Shown: positions 1 through 10,400, numbered from the stretch's first letter. The stretch is DNA of 32,252 bases from Planctomycetia bacterium (GCA_005808665.1 SYLG01000078.1:1-32252); one strand, 5' to 3'. Numbers and translations are program-made. Notes: a model not told the origin generated them from the sequence alone.

Positions 1-162
1 GATCGTGGCTGGGTTGGAGTTCACCAAAACGACTTCATACCCCTCCTCTCGAAGGGCTTTGCAGGCCTGAGCTCCGCTATAATCAAATTCACACGCCTGG
101 CCGATGACAATTGGACCCGAGCCAATGATCAGGATCTTCTTGAGGTCAGTTCTTCGAGGCAT
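1..162 (-). CDS. carB: Carbamoyl-phosphate synthase large subunit, N-terminal 54 residues (partial)
   Basis: The visible N-terminus reads [20 protein letters not shown] and continues with [17 protein letters not shown], the signature opening of the CarB family, including the GSGPIVIGQ loop of the first pre-ATP-grasp fold. CarB makes carbamoyl phosphate from bicarbonate, ammonia (channelled from CarA glutamine hydrolysis) and two ATP, feeding pyrimidine and arginine synthesis in the cytoplasm. The ATG at 160-162 is preceded by AGGAAC, a modest ribosome-binding site. The gene is cut by the left edge of the window, so about 1,000 residues are missing. It is transcribed away from the other genes here. 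Identification is by recognised family motifs; no competing family fits. Confidence 0.95.
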   Translation of the reverse strand, partial: MPRRTDLKKILIIGSGPIVIGQACEFDYSGAQACKALREEGYEVVLVNSNPATI

Positions 163-528
163 GTTCCTGGGGCGGCTTCACCGCAAAAAATGGAAAATGA
201 CGATACGAAGCGGCAGGAACCATAACTCTGCCCTTAAACCCCAGATCATCCTGGGTATTTTAGGAATCAGGCAGGAATTACCAAGGGAAAGGTTCGGGGC
301 CCAGGTTTGGATTTTCAGTCCAAAAAGGTTTGGAATCGGGCCAAAAAGGGGAAGTCGCTGGATGAATTCCTTGTTCACCCATGGTACAGATTGTGCGCAA
401 CCTCTCCAGGTCCCAGAGTCTGCCGATTCCGCTTGATTCGAAAGGAACCCCCGGTTATGGCCCCCTTCTTCAAGGTTTTTGGGCACCGACTTCCCTAGGA
501 GTAGGTACCTTGGCTTAAGGAGTTTGCC
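163..528. other. Intergenic region between divergent carB and the small secreted-protein gene
   Basis: This 366-bp stretch separates two divergently transcribed genes and should hold both promoters. I could not pick a convincing -35/-10 pair in either direction. It contains a nonamer, CCAAAAAGG, twice about 20 bp apart (near 320 and 341), and a weak 5-bp hairpin (CCCAG/CTGGG) near 240-255. Open frames on both strands have no ribosome-binding site or recognisable product, so I treat them as chance. Confidence 0.5.
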
Positions 529-798
529 ATGGTTCGGTGGTTCCCCCGTTGTGCAGGAATTTTGTTTTTCCTTTTCCCAATGGGATGTATGCAATTTCGG
601 GAGAATTGGTGCATGGAGCACGGTTTTGTACCGGCCAACCAAGCCCAACAACAAACAGCCCCACCCCAGGCATATGCACCGCAAGGTTATGGCGCCCCCA
701 ACTACGCATCCGCCCAATATTGTGTTCCCGCTCCAAATTATTGTCCACCTCCTGCGGTTGGGGGCGGTGCACCTGCCACTTGGTCTCAGGGGCGTTAA
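529..798 (+). CDS. Small exported Gln/Pro/Tyr-rich protein (89 aa), unknown function
   Basis: I do not recognise a family. The ATG is preceded by AAGGAG at good spacing (near 519-524), which supports translation. Residues 1-20 form a short basic n-region and a hydrophobic core ending in MGC, so this is an export signal and possibly a lipoprotein signal with C20 as the lipid site; the -3 to -1 residues (PMG) are a poor lipobox, so that is uncertain. Residues 35-80 are low complexity, rich in Q, P, A, Y and G with YAPQGYGAPNY-like units, and contain two further cysteines (C65, C72). Short exported proteins of this composition are common in Planctomycetota; that is a general impression, not a family assignment. 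It is followed after 167 bp by an exported TPR protein gene on the same strand. Confidence 0.6.
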   Translation: MVRWFPRCAGILFFLFPMGCMQFRENWCMEHGFVPANQAQQQTAPPQAYAPQGYGAPNYASAQYCVPAPNYCPPPAVGGGAPATWSQGR

Positions 799-965
799 TT
801 TTTCCATGGAATGGTTTAGTTAATCGAATTGGCGTTGCTCTTGGATGATAAAACGGTTGTGATGAGGGTATGGCTGATTTTTGGGATTGATCCGGAACTG
901 ATACAGTTTCCCACCCAGACGATTGCCCGGCTTTTCGTTTTTGGTCCTATTGGATAGGTGAAACC

Positions 966-2216
966 ATGTTACGCACAGCACTTCTCTCTATCGGTTTTTG
1001 GGTTGGCGTTTTTATGACATCACAAGCTGCGCCCCTTCTTAGGGCTGCGGATTTGCCCGAAATCGCCAGAAAAGCAAACCGGCTTACCGGGGCCGATTCC
1101 ATTTCCGGAATGGTCATTCAGCTATCCAAGGAAAAAAATGCCAAGGCAGAACTCAAGGCCACGGCGGCACTTCTCAAAGAAAAAAACTCTGGCCTGAATA
1201 TCAATGCCCTCTGGGTTCTGGGGCGAGCTTCCCAGATTAGCCGACTTCCAGAGGAGGCGACTGCTTTTTACCGGGCGTACATCACCAAAGCCATTGACCT
1301 AAAAAGCCCTAACAAGGTCCTCCTGGGTTATGCCCAGCTAATCGACCTTCAGTTTGGTACCCAAAAATATGCGGATTGCGAAAAAACCTGCAAAGAATTC
1401 ATTGAATTGACATTGGATGGCGAGGATGATGAGTCCGGAAGTATTGCAAGGGCCAAGGGAGCAATTCTTAGGCAACTGATCCTTGTTCAATCCCGTATGG
1501 GTCAACCGGACAAGGCGTTTGCAACACTTGAAAGACTGATGCAACAGCAGGCGGATAATCCCCTAAACCTCCAACTCAAGGCGCGTATCCTTCGGGAAAA
1601 TGGCAAAGACGAAGAAGCAATAGAGGTCTACGAAGATCTGATTACCAAGATCGATGCGCGTAAGGACATAAAGCAGGAAGTTCGCGAAAGTTATTTGGCA
1701 GACCTTCGTTATGCCCTGACAGGCGTTTACATTGATGCCAAAAACCCGGATAAAGCCATTCAATTATTGAAGGACCTTGTGGCCAAATATGGTGATAACG
1801 CCACCTACAACAATGATCTTGGCTACATAATGGCCGACAACGGCAAAGATTTGGAAGCGGCGGAAAAGCTCATCCGCACAGCGCTGGAATTGGACAGGGC
1901 CCAGAGGAAAAAGTTGGGTGTTCCCCCCGAGGAAGACAAGGATAATGCAGCCTACCTGGATAGTTTGGCTTGGGTACTTTTTAAACGGGGTCAATTGGCG
2001 GAGGCTCGAAAAATCCTTGAAGAGGCTGTTAAGCAGGAAGAGGGCCAACAGGCGGAAATCTACGATCACCTTGCCGAAATCCTGATCGCCCTCAAGGAAA
2101 AAGAAAAAGCGATCGACCTTTGGAAAAAAGCCCTGGTGGGTGAAGCAATCGGCAAACGCGAGAAAGCGCGCAGGGTGGAAATTGAAAAAAAACTGAAAGC
2201 GGCGAGCCCTTCCTAA
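966..2216 (+). CDS. Exported tetratricopeptide-repeat (TPR) protein, 416 aa
   Basis: Residues 1-27 look like a signal peptide (MLRTALLSIGFWVGVFMTSQ followed by AAPLLRAA), placing the protein outside the cytoplasm. The rest is helical, with TPR-like units at about 166-197, 200-231, 247-278, 280-313, 328-360 and 364-395. They show the usual spacing of small residues and closing motifs such as DEEAIEVYEDL, NPDKAIQLLKDL and GQLAEARKILEEA. TPR arrays hold protein partners together, so a scaffold role in the envelope is likely, but no specific partner can be named. The segment 315-330 (PPEEDKDNAAYLDSLAW) interrupts the array, as in many bacterial TPR lipoproteins with an insert before the YLDSLAW helix. 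The ATG follows GGTGA. The gene ends at a strong hairpin at 2248-2271. Confidence 0.85.
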   Translation: MLRTALLSIGFWVGVFMTSQAAPLLRAADLPEIARKANRLTGADSISGMVIQLSKEKNAKAELKATAALLKEKNSGLNINALWVLGRASQISRLPEEATAFYRAYITKAIDLKSPNKVLLGYAQLIDLQFGTQKYADCEKTCKEFIELTLDGEDDESGSIARAKGAILRQLILVQSRMGQPDKAFATLERLMQQQADNPLNLQLKARILRENGKDEEAIEVYEDLITKIDARKDIKQEVRESYLADLRYALTGVYIDAKNPDKAIQLLKDLVAKYGDNATYNNDLGYIMADNGKDLEAAEKLIRTALELDRAQRKKLGVPPEEDKDNAAYLDSLAWVLFKRGQLAEARKILEEAVKQEEGQQAEIYDHLAEILIALKEKEKAIDLWKKALVGEAIGKREKARRVEIEKKLKAASPS

Positions 2217-2247
2217 GCCAGGGTGAAAAGAGCCTAATGTTTCAGCC

Positions 2248-2271
2248 AAAGGGGACCTATGGGTCCCCTTT
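2248..2271. terminator. Bidirectional intrinsic terminator between convergent TPR and DUF1501 genes
   Basis: Perfect 10-bp inverted repeat, AAAGGGGACC (2248-2257) and GGTCCCCTTT (2262-2271), with a 4-nt TATG loop, followed on the plus strand by AATTTTAAA. It sits 32 bp after the TPR stop and about 50 bp beyond the DUF1501 stop, so it can serve both convergent units. Confidence 0.8.
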
Positions 2272-2320
2272 AATTTTAAACGGGGTTTGACCCATTAGTC
2301 TTCCTTTTGAATCGAAAAAA

Positions 2321-3787
2321 TCAGGCCAATATGTCCTGGATAACCTTGCCATGGTCAATTTCAAGTCGTTTGCGTCCGGGGATTTCAAGACGCTTGCCGT
2401 CGATTCCCAACAGGTGCAAAACGGTCGCATGAATGTCGGTAACATAGTGGCCATCGCCAAGGGCATTGTAACCGAGTTCATCCGTTGCGCCATGAACGAT
2501 CCCTTTCTTTAGGCCAGCCCCTGCCATCCAGATGGTAAAACCATTGGGATGGTGGTCTCGGCCGTCTTTGCCTCCACCTCGTAGCTCCAAACCTGGAGTC
2601 CGACCGAATTCGGTGCAGAATACCACCACCGTATCCTCCATGAGTCCGCGTTGTTTCATATCCTTTAGAAAACCTGCTACGGGGAGGTCGATGGTTGCGG
2701 TAAGACGGGTGTGGTTGTCCTTTAATTTTTGGTGAGAGTCCCAAACCCCATAGGTGGATGGAAAAACCTGGACGAATCGGACGCCCCGCTCGACCAACCT
2801 CCGGGCGGCGAGCAATCGTTCCCCTGCCAATTTGGTTGCTGGATTATCAAGTCCATAAAGCCGGGTTGTGTTCGATGTTTCGGAGGCAAAATTCATGGCT
2901 TCGGGCACAGAGGTTTGCATCCGGTAGGCAAGTTCATACGAATGAATACGGGCCAAAAGATCCTTGTCATCAGGGTATTCCAGGGCCGAAAGTGCGTTCA
3001 ACTTGTGAATGAGTTGGTACTCGCGAATCTGTTGAGCCTGGGATTGGGAGGCAATTTTCTGGCCAAAGGGGAGGGGATTTAATGGGTCGATTGCCAGTGG
3101 CACTCCTGCATGTTGGGGCCCAAGGTAGTAAGAGTCGATGGATTGTCGGGTGTCAGAGCGTGTAGGGCCACCAAGAACGGCAAATTTGGGTAGGTTTGAG
3201 TTCATCGTAGCAAGACCGTAATGGGCCCAAGCTCCAATGCTGGGTTGCTGTTCATCGAGTCGATGCCTGCCGGTGTGGATTTGATTCTCCGCAGCATGGT
3301 CATTGTCGGTGGTCCAGATATTCCGGATAAAGCAGATGTCATCCACATGGTGGGCAAGTTGGGGCCACCAATCGGTGATCTCGATCCCGCTTTGGCCATG
3401 CTTCTTCCATCCGATTTGCATGGGATAAATGGTGGGATAAACATCGCGGACATTTATCTCCTCGGCAGCCACGGATCGGAAGCGTTTCCTATGCAGGGGA
3501 GAATTCACGGGATTATCGAAGGGTGTTTTGTCAAAGGTTTTTCCGGCGTATTTGTTGAGTGCGGGTTTGGGGTCGAAAGTTTCCAGGTGGCTGTATCCGC
3601 CTGACAGGAATATCCATACGACCGAGCGGGCCCGGGCGGGGGATTGTACCAAACCCTTTGAAACTATTCTGTCCCGACCAAAGCCGTCCTTGGCCAGCAT
3701 GGCGCCAAGGGCCATGCCTGTGAACCCAAGGCCCATATCCACAAGGAATGTTCTTCGGGATGAATGGATGTATTGGAATGGTTCCAT
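2321..3787 (-). CDS. DUF1501 family protein (sulfatase-like fold), 488 aa, probable Tat substrate
   Basis: The protein opens with a twin-arginine-type leader (SSRRTFLVDMG, R11-R12) and a hydrophobic stretch to about residue 32, suggesting export by the Tat system. The body carries family hallmarks: WIFLSGGYSHLETFDPKP near the start, FIRNIWTTDNDHAAENQIHTG, and VVFCTEFGRTPGLE followed by GRDHHPNGFTIWMAGAG near the C-terminus. DUF1501 proteins are distantly related to sulfatases and alkaline phosphatases, and Planctomycetota carry many copies. They are nearly always paired with a DUF1549/DUF1553 protein, as here, where only 4 bp separate the two genes. The substrate is unknown; a role in polysaccharide or other polymer use has been proposed for such pairs. 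The ATG at 3785-3787 immediately follows the upstream stop, suggesting translational coupling. Confidence 0.9.
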   Translation of the reverse strand: MEPFQYIHSSRRTFLVDMGLGFTGMALGAMLAKDGFGRDRIVSKGLVQSPARARSVVWIFLSGGYSHLETFDPKPALNKYAGKTFDKTPFDNPVNSPLHRKRFRSVAAEEINVRDVYPTIYPMQIGWKKHGQSGIEITDWWPQLAHHVDDICFIRNIWTTDNDHAAENQIHTGRHRLDEQQPSIGAWAHYGLATMNSNLPKFAVLGGPTRSDTRQSIDSYYLGPQHAGVPLAIDPLNPLPFGQKIASQSQAQQIREYQLIHKLNALSALEYPDDKDLLARIHSYELAYRMQTSVPEAMNFASETSNTTRLYGLDNPATKLAGERLLAARRLVERGVRFVQVFPSTYGVWDSHQKLKDNHTRLTATIDLPVAGFLKDMKQRGLMEDTVVVFCTEFGRTPGLELRGGGKDGRDHHPNGFTIWMAGAGLKKGIVHGATDELGYNALGDGHYVTDIHATVLHLLGIDGKRLEIPGRKRLEIDHGKVIQDILA

Positions 3788-3791
3788 GGGG

Positions 3792-6700
3792 TTACCTGAT
3801 GGATTGGAAATCGTTATGGTTGAAAAGGGCTCGGATCAGGCCGGGCCGGGCAATGTCCTTGGGTTGTCCCTCGAGATAGGCAAGGCATTCTCCCAGTTCC
3901 GAAGGGGTAGGCGGCCGCGACAATATCCGTGAATATGCCAACTCTATGAAAGCCGAATCGGGAGAAGCGGCGGGCAGCTGGGACTGAAGACTTACGGTTA
4001 CAAAACCACTTAATTGGTGGACAAATTCACTATTGGTAAGTGCCAAGGCCTGTTGGGGGACTATGGTTTGGGACCTGCGATAGCAATCGAGAGGGTCTGG
4101 TCCGTCAAAAATGTCTCCAAGCACCCCTTTGCCGCCGTCCTCGGGAAAACTGCTGTAGTAAATGCTTCTGCGAAAGGTCTTGAGGGCCAAACTGTTTTCA
4201 AGTTCCCTTCCTCCCATCCGGGAATCAAGTTTCAAAGCACAGGAAAGCAGGCTGTCCCGAAGAACCTCAGCTTCCATGCGGCCAATGTTTCTTCGGGAAA
4301 AATGGATATTTTCCGGGTCGGTTGAAGGATTGGATGGGGTTGATTTTTGCTTGTAGGCCTTGCTTGTCACCATCAGGCGATGCATGCGCTTCATATCCCA
4401 ACCTGATTGCATGAACTCAACCGCAAGCCAATCGAGCAATTCCGGGTGGGCTGGGGCTTTTCCATTGAGGCCAAAATCCGTCACCGTGGCCACCAAAGGA
4501 GCATGAAAATGCCAGCTCCAAATGTGGTTGACGGCAACCCTTGCGGTTAATGGGTTCTCTTTACTGGTGATCCACTCGGCCAGGGCTTTTCTTCTTCCAG
4601 TACTTTTAGAGGGATATACCGGCCCAATAGGTGAATACTTCAACGGAATTGAGCCATTTTTTAGGATTCCTTCGGTTTTTTGAATCCGCAAACGGGCATC
4701 CGAGATTTGTTTGGCCGCAGCCAGGGTGGGCACTTTTCTTTTGTCTGTTTCCAATTGGCCAGCTTCGGTAAAGGCAACCTCTGCGGACTCCAAATCGGCC
4801 TTGGCTAAAGCCAGCATTGCCTGCCCTTCCCGTTTTGCCGCCGTCTGTGTTAATTCCGGGAGGTTTGGAGGCTGGGGTCTGGCCCATGTTGCGGTTTCAG
4901 CGGCTAATCGGGCTTCGATATCCACAAGTGCTGCCTGTGCGGATTGCAGTTTCCTTTGCGATGCACTCACTCGGCTTTGAGGCAATTCCACTACTTTCCT
5001 GGCCCATGCCAAGGTCTCGTTTGCTTGGTTGAGAGCCGTGCTTAAGGAGGTTGAGGAGGTAAATACGGAACCGGGTGGAATATGGTAGGACGAGGTTTCC
5101 CAACCATCCACTCCGACAACTTCCTGTTGGTCCTGGTGGAGGGGTATTTCAAAGTCAAAGCGGACCGAGTTTTTCGGCTTGGCACTTTCCTTGACGGGTG
5201 GTATGAGGCGAATGTCATCAATGACAACCGTGGTGTCCGCATGGGCATCAATGAAGATCGGTTTATTCGGGTTTCCCACCGGGTTCCAGCCATTCAAGGC
5301 AACTGCCACGCCATCAACCAATTTCTTGCCATCCTTCAGGGATCGCACTTGCAACAAACAATCATCTGTTTTTAACCGCATAATGATCGAAACTTCGAAA
5401 CGGTTTTCCCCTTTGGTGGGGCCATAGCGGCCGACTTCAAAGACATCAAACGATTTTGGCTTGTAAGAGGTGATCTGCCCCTTTTCGAAACCAACATAGG
5501 TGGCGGTAAGCCCCTTTGTCGAGTCCCTGGCGAGTTGGAAGTTGAACCTGGAATCGTCAAGAATGTGCATTTTGAAGCTTAAAGTCGAACCATCCAAAAG
5601 AGTCGCAAGGGATTTCAGGCTGTTTTGAACGACTGCTCTACCTGTCCTGCCGGATAGTAGGAGCGATTGTTTTCCCTCAAGACCACTGTTTGGTGCCGAT
5701 AGGGAAGCATGCGCTTTTTCCTTGGCAAATGCCAACTCGGCTTTGGCAAGTTTGTCAAGTTCTGCGGGTTTGGGAGGCTTCAAAGATGCCTTCATTTTTT
5801 CGAATTCAAGTTGGGCCATTGCAATGGCAGCCTGGGCTTCCTTCAGGAGATGGTCGCGCATCCGGGGTTGAAGGGTGGGATTGACCGCCTCTGATGGCAG
5901 CTCCACAACCTTGATGGTGGGGGAATTTTGGGAAAACAACAGAGGAATGTGGGGTGAAATGGATCCCCGACTTTTGACCCGGTTTCTTTCATCGCCACCC
6001 GTGTAGTACCAGGTTGGTGCGTCCGGGAACTTGTCGAACACGCTTACCCTGCCCAAGGGTTGGACCTTTCTCAGGACGCTGTAATCGTAGTCCTGAAAGG
6101 GTCCTGGATCCCCCTCACCTACAACCCGGTCCTGACGAAGGTAGATCGGTTCAAAAAAGGCGCGAAAAGCGAAATAATCCTCCTGCCTGATCGGGTCATA
6201 TTTGTGGTCATGGCAATGGGCACAGTTGAGGGTCAATCCCAGAAAAGCCTTCCCTGTATGTTCGACAATATTGCGCATCCAATCGTTGGGGTTCAAGGCA
6301 TACCAATTGCGAACCAGAAATCCTGTGGCGACGGCGGCTCGTTCATCGCCGGGGACGATTTCATCCGCAGCCAGCATTTCGGCCACCATCTGGTCGTACC
6401 CAAAATTACTGTTGAGGGAATTGACGATCCAATCGCGCCAGCGCCAAATTTGGGGGGCACTGTTCCAAACATCAGGGACATGCCTTCTACCATACCAGTC
6501 TGCGTATCGCCAAATGTCCATCCAATGCCTGGCAAACCGTTCACCATGCCTTGGATCCATCAGTAATTTGTCGACCAATAGGTCATAGGCATCCGTCCTG
6601 GTATCGGAAAGATAAAGGGCCAAATCTTGCTGGCTTGGAGGAACCCCCAACAAGTCGAGGTATAGTCTTCGTACCAAAGTGAACCGATCCGCTTCACCCG

Positions 6701-7238
6701 AGAGTTTCAGGCCTTGGGATTGCAAACCCTTTTCGAGGAAATGATCGATGGGATTCCTTGAATTATTGCCAAGCGGAGCCTTCCGGGGTTTTTGAAAGGC
6801 CCAATGGTTTTTGGGGTCTTCAGGAACGATTTCCCGGGAAGGCATATTAGCGCCCTGGGATATCCATTTTTTGATGGTTTTGATCTGGTCATCGTTGAGT
6901 GGAGATCCCTCGTTTGTTGGCGGCATTTTAAGCAAATGAAACCCTTGAATAGCCTGAAGGATCAAGGAAGATTCTGGCTGATTTACGGTGATGGCAGGGC
7001 CACCCCGCCCCCCCGTTAGAATGAATTGGGATGCATCCAGACGCAATTTTCCTTTTTGGGCAAGGGCACCGTGGCATGAAACACATCGGGCAGTCAAAAG
7101 GGGCTTGATGGTGGTAAGGTAACTTACGGGAGGATCATTGGGGTCATTGGCCCCGTTTGCATAAAACGAAAAAAGCATGAGCCCAAGGAATCCGAAACAT
7201 TGGTGAAGTCCGATGGAGGTGCAAATTAGGGTTTGCAT
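3792..7238 (-). CDS. PSD1/DUF1549-DUF1553 planctomycete cytochrome C-domain protein, 1148 aa
   Basis: Domains in order: a signal-like N-terminus (to about residue 30); a planctomycete cytochrome C (PSCyt1) domain with haem motif C52-VS-C55-H56 and a distal KMPP motif near 104-107; DUF1549 (about 165-370), with RLYLDLLGVPP, RHWMDIWRYADWYG and a second CxxCH at C339-AH-C342-H343 followed by DHKYDPI; a long middle region; and DUF1553 (about 860-1120), with NHIWSWHFHAPLV, DFGLNGKAPAHPELLDWLA and MKRMHRLMVTSKAYKQ. The middle has two Ala/Glu/Lys-rich helical stretches (about 465-515 and 745-840) flanking a beta-rich part that resembles a concanavalin-like insert. It leads an operon with the DUF1501 gene 4 bp downstream. 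The protein probably acts in the periplasm as a c-type haem protein; its substrate is unknown. The ATG at 7236-7238 has no clear ribosome-binding site. Confidence 0.92.
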   Translation of the reverse strand: MQTLICTSIGLHQCFGFLGLMLFSFYANGANDPNDPPVSYLTTIKPLLTARCVSCHGALAQKGKLRLDASQFILTGGRGGPAITVNQPESSLILQAIQGFHLLKMPPTNEGSPLNDDQIKTIKKWISQGANMPSREIVPEDPKNHWAFQKPRKAPLGNNSRNPIDHFLEKGLQSQGLKLSGEADRFTLVRRLYLDLLGVPPSQQDLALYLSDTRTDAYDLLVDKLLMDPRHGERFARHWMDIWRYADWYGRRHVPDVWNSAPQIWRWRDWIVNSLNSNFGYDQMVAEMLAADEIVPGDERAAVATGFLVRNWYALNPNDWMRNIVEHTGKAFLGLTLNCAHCHDHKYDPIRQEDYFAFRAFFEPIYLRQDRVVGEGDPGPFQDYDYSVLRKVQPLGRVSVFDKFPDAPTWYYTGGDERNRVKSRGSISPHIPLLFSQNSPTIKVVELPSEAVNPTLQPRMRDHLLKEAQAAIAMAQLEFEKMKASLKPPKPAELDKLAKAELAFAKEKAHASLSAPNSGLEGKQSLLLSGRTGRAVVQNSLKSLATLLDGSTLSFKMHILDDSRFNFQLARDSTKGLTATYVGFEKGQITSYKPKSFDVFEVGRYGPTKGENRFEVSIIMRLKTDDCLLQVRSLKDGKKLVDGVAVALNGWNPVGNPNKPIFIDAHADTTVVIDDIRLIPPVKESAKPKNSVRFDFEIPLHQDQQEVVGVDGWETSSYHIPPGSVFTSSTSLSTALNQANETLAWARKVVELPQSRVSASQRKLQSAQAALVDIEARLAAETATWARPQPPNLPELTQTAAKREGQAMLALAKADLESAEVAFTEAGQLETDKRKVPTLAAAKQISDARLRIQKTEGILKNGSIPLKYSPIGPVYPSKSTGRRKALAEWITSKENPLTARVAVNHIWSWHFHAPLVATVTDFGLNGKAPAHPELLDWLAVEFMQSGWDMKRMHRLMVTSKAYKQKSTPSNPSTDPENIHFSRRNIGRMEAEVLRDSLLSCALKLDSRMGGRELENSLALKTFRRSIYYSSFPEDGGKGVLGDIFDGPDPLDCYRRSQTIVPQQALALTNSEFVHQLSGFVTVSLQSQLPAASPDSAFIELAYSRILSRPPTPSELGECLAYLEGQPKDIARPGLIRALFNHNDFQSIR

Positions 7239-7422
7239 GGTTTAAGCCAGGGTAGGGTGCCCGAATTTGAGCACAAATATTCCGGTCGAAAAAAGGGGTG
7301 CAAATAACAAGCGGAGAAACAAAGGCATCGGCTAAATTGGGCAATTCCCCAGAATCTGCCTTTGCTTCGAATCTTAACCGAATCCAAATCAAATGGCAAG
7401 TGTGGCTATAAAGGGGAAGACT

Positions 7423-7450
7423 GCTCCCCCTGGTCCGCAGCAGGAGGAGC
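7423..7450 (-). terminator. Probable intrinsic terminator of gltB
   Basis: Read on the minus strand, GCTCCTCCTG (from 7450 down) pairs with CAGGGGGAGC (ending at 7423) around an 8-nt loop: a 10-bp GC-rich stem with one G-U pair. It is followed by a pyrimidine-rich TCTTCCCCTTT run. It lies 27 bp past the gltB stop and upstream of the DUF1549/DUF1553 gene. The tail is not a pure U tract, so confidence is moderate. Confidence 0.6.
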
Positions 7451-7477
7451 AAATGAGGGGTTCAATAGGTGGTTGGA

Positions 7478-10400
7478 CTAACCTGCATTGGAACCGGCAG
7501 CAATGAAATCCTCTGCCTTTCTGGCCACCGCGAGGGGCACAATTTTCCGCAACCTCCGACCGCGTCGAAACTCGGCCCAGTTTTTCAAAATAGATTCGGC
7601 ACTTCGGCTGCCCGTTTTGGCATGGTATTGAATGATCATGGGGTGTAACCACTCGTAATCGACATAAGTGCAATCGACCACAGTAACACTTCGGGTGTGA
7701 AGCTTTGCGGACACCGTGTTTTTGGGGTCATAGACAAATAATTCACCGCCCGTCATTCCTGAGCCGATTTCGTTTTCCAAGGGCCCAAGAATAACCACAC
7801 GACCCCGGGTTTGGTATTCACAGGCATATTTGCCGGCGGCTTCGGCAACTATGGTGGCACCGGAGTTTCGAATGCCAAGGCGATGGCCTGCGCAACCCCC
7901 GATAAAGATTTGCCCACCGGTTGCCCCATAACCTACATTATTTCCAACCACGCTTAGGATCTCCTCCCCAAGGTTGCTGTTGGAATAATCCAAGGTAACC
8001 GTTACCGTCCCCCCGGAAATTCCCTTGGCCACCCCATCCTGGGCAAAGCCCTTGAGGTCCAGTTCGAGAGAATTAATGCACCAAGCACCAAAACTTTGTC
8101 CAGCTTCACCCTCAAACCGGACCTTTAGTCGGCGAGAATGGGGCATTCCTTCACGGCCATAAAGTTGGGCAATAAGTCCCGCTGCCGTTGCACCCACCGA
8201 ACGGTCGGAATTCCTGATTTTGAAAACCAAATCCGCATTGTTGGCGGTTTCGATGGCGTCCCTGCCTGCATGGATAATCCGTTCATTGAGTGTCATGCCC
8301 TCTGTGCCCGACCTACAAACACCAATCTGGGCATCGGGAAAATGGCCCTCCAGTCGGGATAGTGCCATGTCGGGTGCAATAAAGCGATGGATGTCTACCA
8401 AGTCAGCCCTGCCTGGCAAATTGTGACGGCGAATCAATAATTCGCTTCGGCCACATAATTCGCTAATGTGCCTCGCTCCCAGTTTGGCAAGGAGACATCG
8501 GACCTCACTCGCCAACCCAAGGAGGTAGGCTTTGGTGTGTTCGGGATCCCCCTTGTATTCACCTTGGGTGCCCGTTATCCCTGTTGGGCAATTGGGAATG
8601 TGGCAGCTTTTGCAAACGATGCAGCCAACCGAGACCATTAAGCCCTGACCCAGTGAGAATTCCTGGGCACCCAACAGTGCGTACTTGATGACATCGACGC
8701 CGTTTTTGATCCCCCCCCCCACCCGAAGGGTCACCCTTCGGCGAAGTCCGTTTACCACAAGGGCCTGGTGGGCCTCGGAAAGACCCATTTCGCTTGGAAG
8801 ACCACAGTGCTCCTTGGAGGAAACCATTGCGGCACCTGTTCCGCCCCCAATACCATCAATTTCAATGATGTCGGCCCCGGCCTTTGCCACGCCAACAGCA
8901 ATGGTCCCGATGTTGTCAACCGCCACCAATTTGACGGAAACCGGAACGCCCGGTTTGACGGCCTTGAGGTCATATATAAGCTGTGCAAGGTCTTCAATAG
9001 AGTAGATGTCGTGATGGGGAGGTGGGCTGATCAGGTCATTTCCCGGCTTCCCAAACCGGATTTCGGCAATCTCGCTGGTTACTTTTTTACCCATGAGTTG
9101 CCCGCCTTCGCCGGGCTTTGCTCCCTGGGCCATTTTTATCTGAATTTCTTCACCGTTGATTAGATACTCGGCATCCACGCCGAAACGACCTGAGGCCACC
9201 TGGCGAATCCGGCTTCTTAGCCGACTTTTGTTGACATCCCCGTTAAGGGTCAACCCGGTGAGGTTTTGTTGGCGCTCAGCCCGGATGGTTTTCCAGATTT
9301 CATGTTCGGACTTTGGGGGCACATCATTGCGATAGCGTGCCTCACCTCCTTCACCTGAATTGCTTTTGCCACCCAGGTCATTCAGGGCAGCCGCAATGTC
9401 CTGGTGGGAGGCACGGGTAAGGGCTCCATGGCTCATGGCCGCCCCCCGAAGGTGGTTACGAATCAGGTCAAGTCCATCCTGAACCAGTTCTATCGGGAGG
9501 GGATTCTCCGCTTCGGCAAGATGGAACAGATCCCTAAGGCATGTGGGCGTACGATCACTGATCATCCTGGAAAAGTCGATATATTCAGTAGTGATCGGAT
9601 TCGGCATGGCTTGGGCGGCAAGGTAGGCGGCTTCCCCCCCCTCATTGGAAAGGGCTTCTGGCGGCTTGGTACTCACCACATTACTCAAAGGCAGGTTTGC
9701 CGCTCCGCCCGCCATGGATGCTTTTCGAAGGGCCATGCGAACTTTTGCGTTGAAAGCATGGTAGTCGCGGTTTCGACCCAATACCTGCATATTTTCGGTG
9801 CGGGTGAGGCGGTAATTGGCATCCTCCACAAGTTCTTTAAGCCCGATTCCGCCAATTCGTGAAGGAAGGTCTCCCAGGAAGTCCATCAACTCCTTGCCAA
9901 AACCAACCGCTTCGAAAAGGAGGGCTCCACGGTACCCCTCCGCGGTAGTGATTCCCATTTTGGAAATGATCTTTTTGAAGGTGTCTTCCAGCGCGGCAAA
10001 AAGGTTTTCAAGGCACTCCCTTGCGGATAGAGTCCATTCCTGTTTGGTATCACCATCCTTGAAGGTTAACCCGTTCCTGATTAGCCTGAGCATGAGGTAA
10101 GGGTGAACCGCATCGGCCCCAAATCCGACCAGACAGGCTATATCGTGGCCTTCCTGAACATCTCCTGCCTGGATTACCAGGGAACAACGACCCCTTAGTC
10201 CCTGCTTGGACAAATAGCTATGCACAGCTCCCAAAGCCAGAATGCTGGGGATTGGGACAAGGCCATCATCGAATGCCTCTTTGTCAGAGATGCAAAGTAC
10301 ATTGAAACCCTCGTGGACCGCCCTTTCGGCCTCACTTCGAAGTCTGTGAAGGCTTTCTTTGAGGGATTCGATGCCCCCTTCAATGGGGAAAACCGCAGAG

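Noticed and set aside
178-807. Minus-strand open frame of 209 codons opposite the small secreted-protein gene
   Set aside because: No ribosome-binding site, no coherent domain or signal peptide, and it overlaps a plus-strand frame that has AAGGAG and an export signal.
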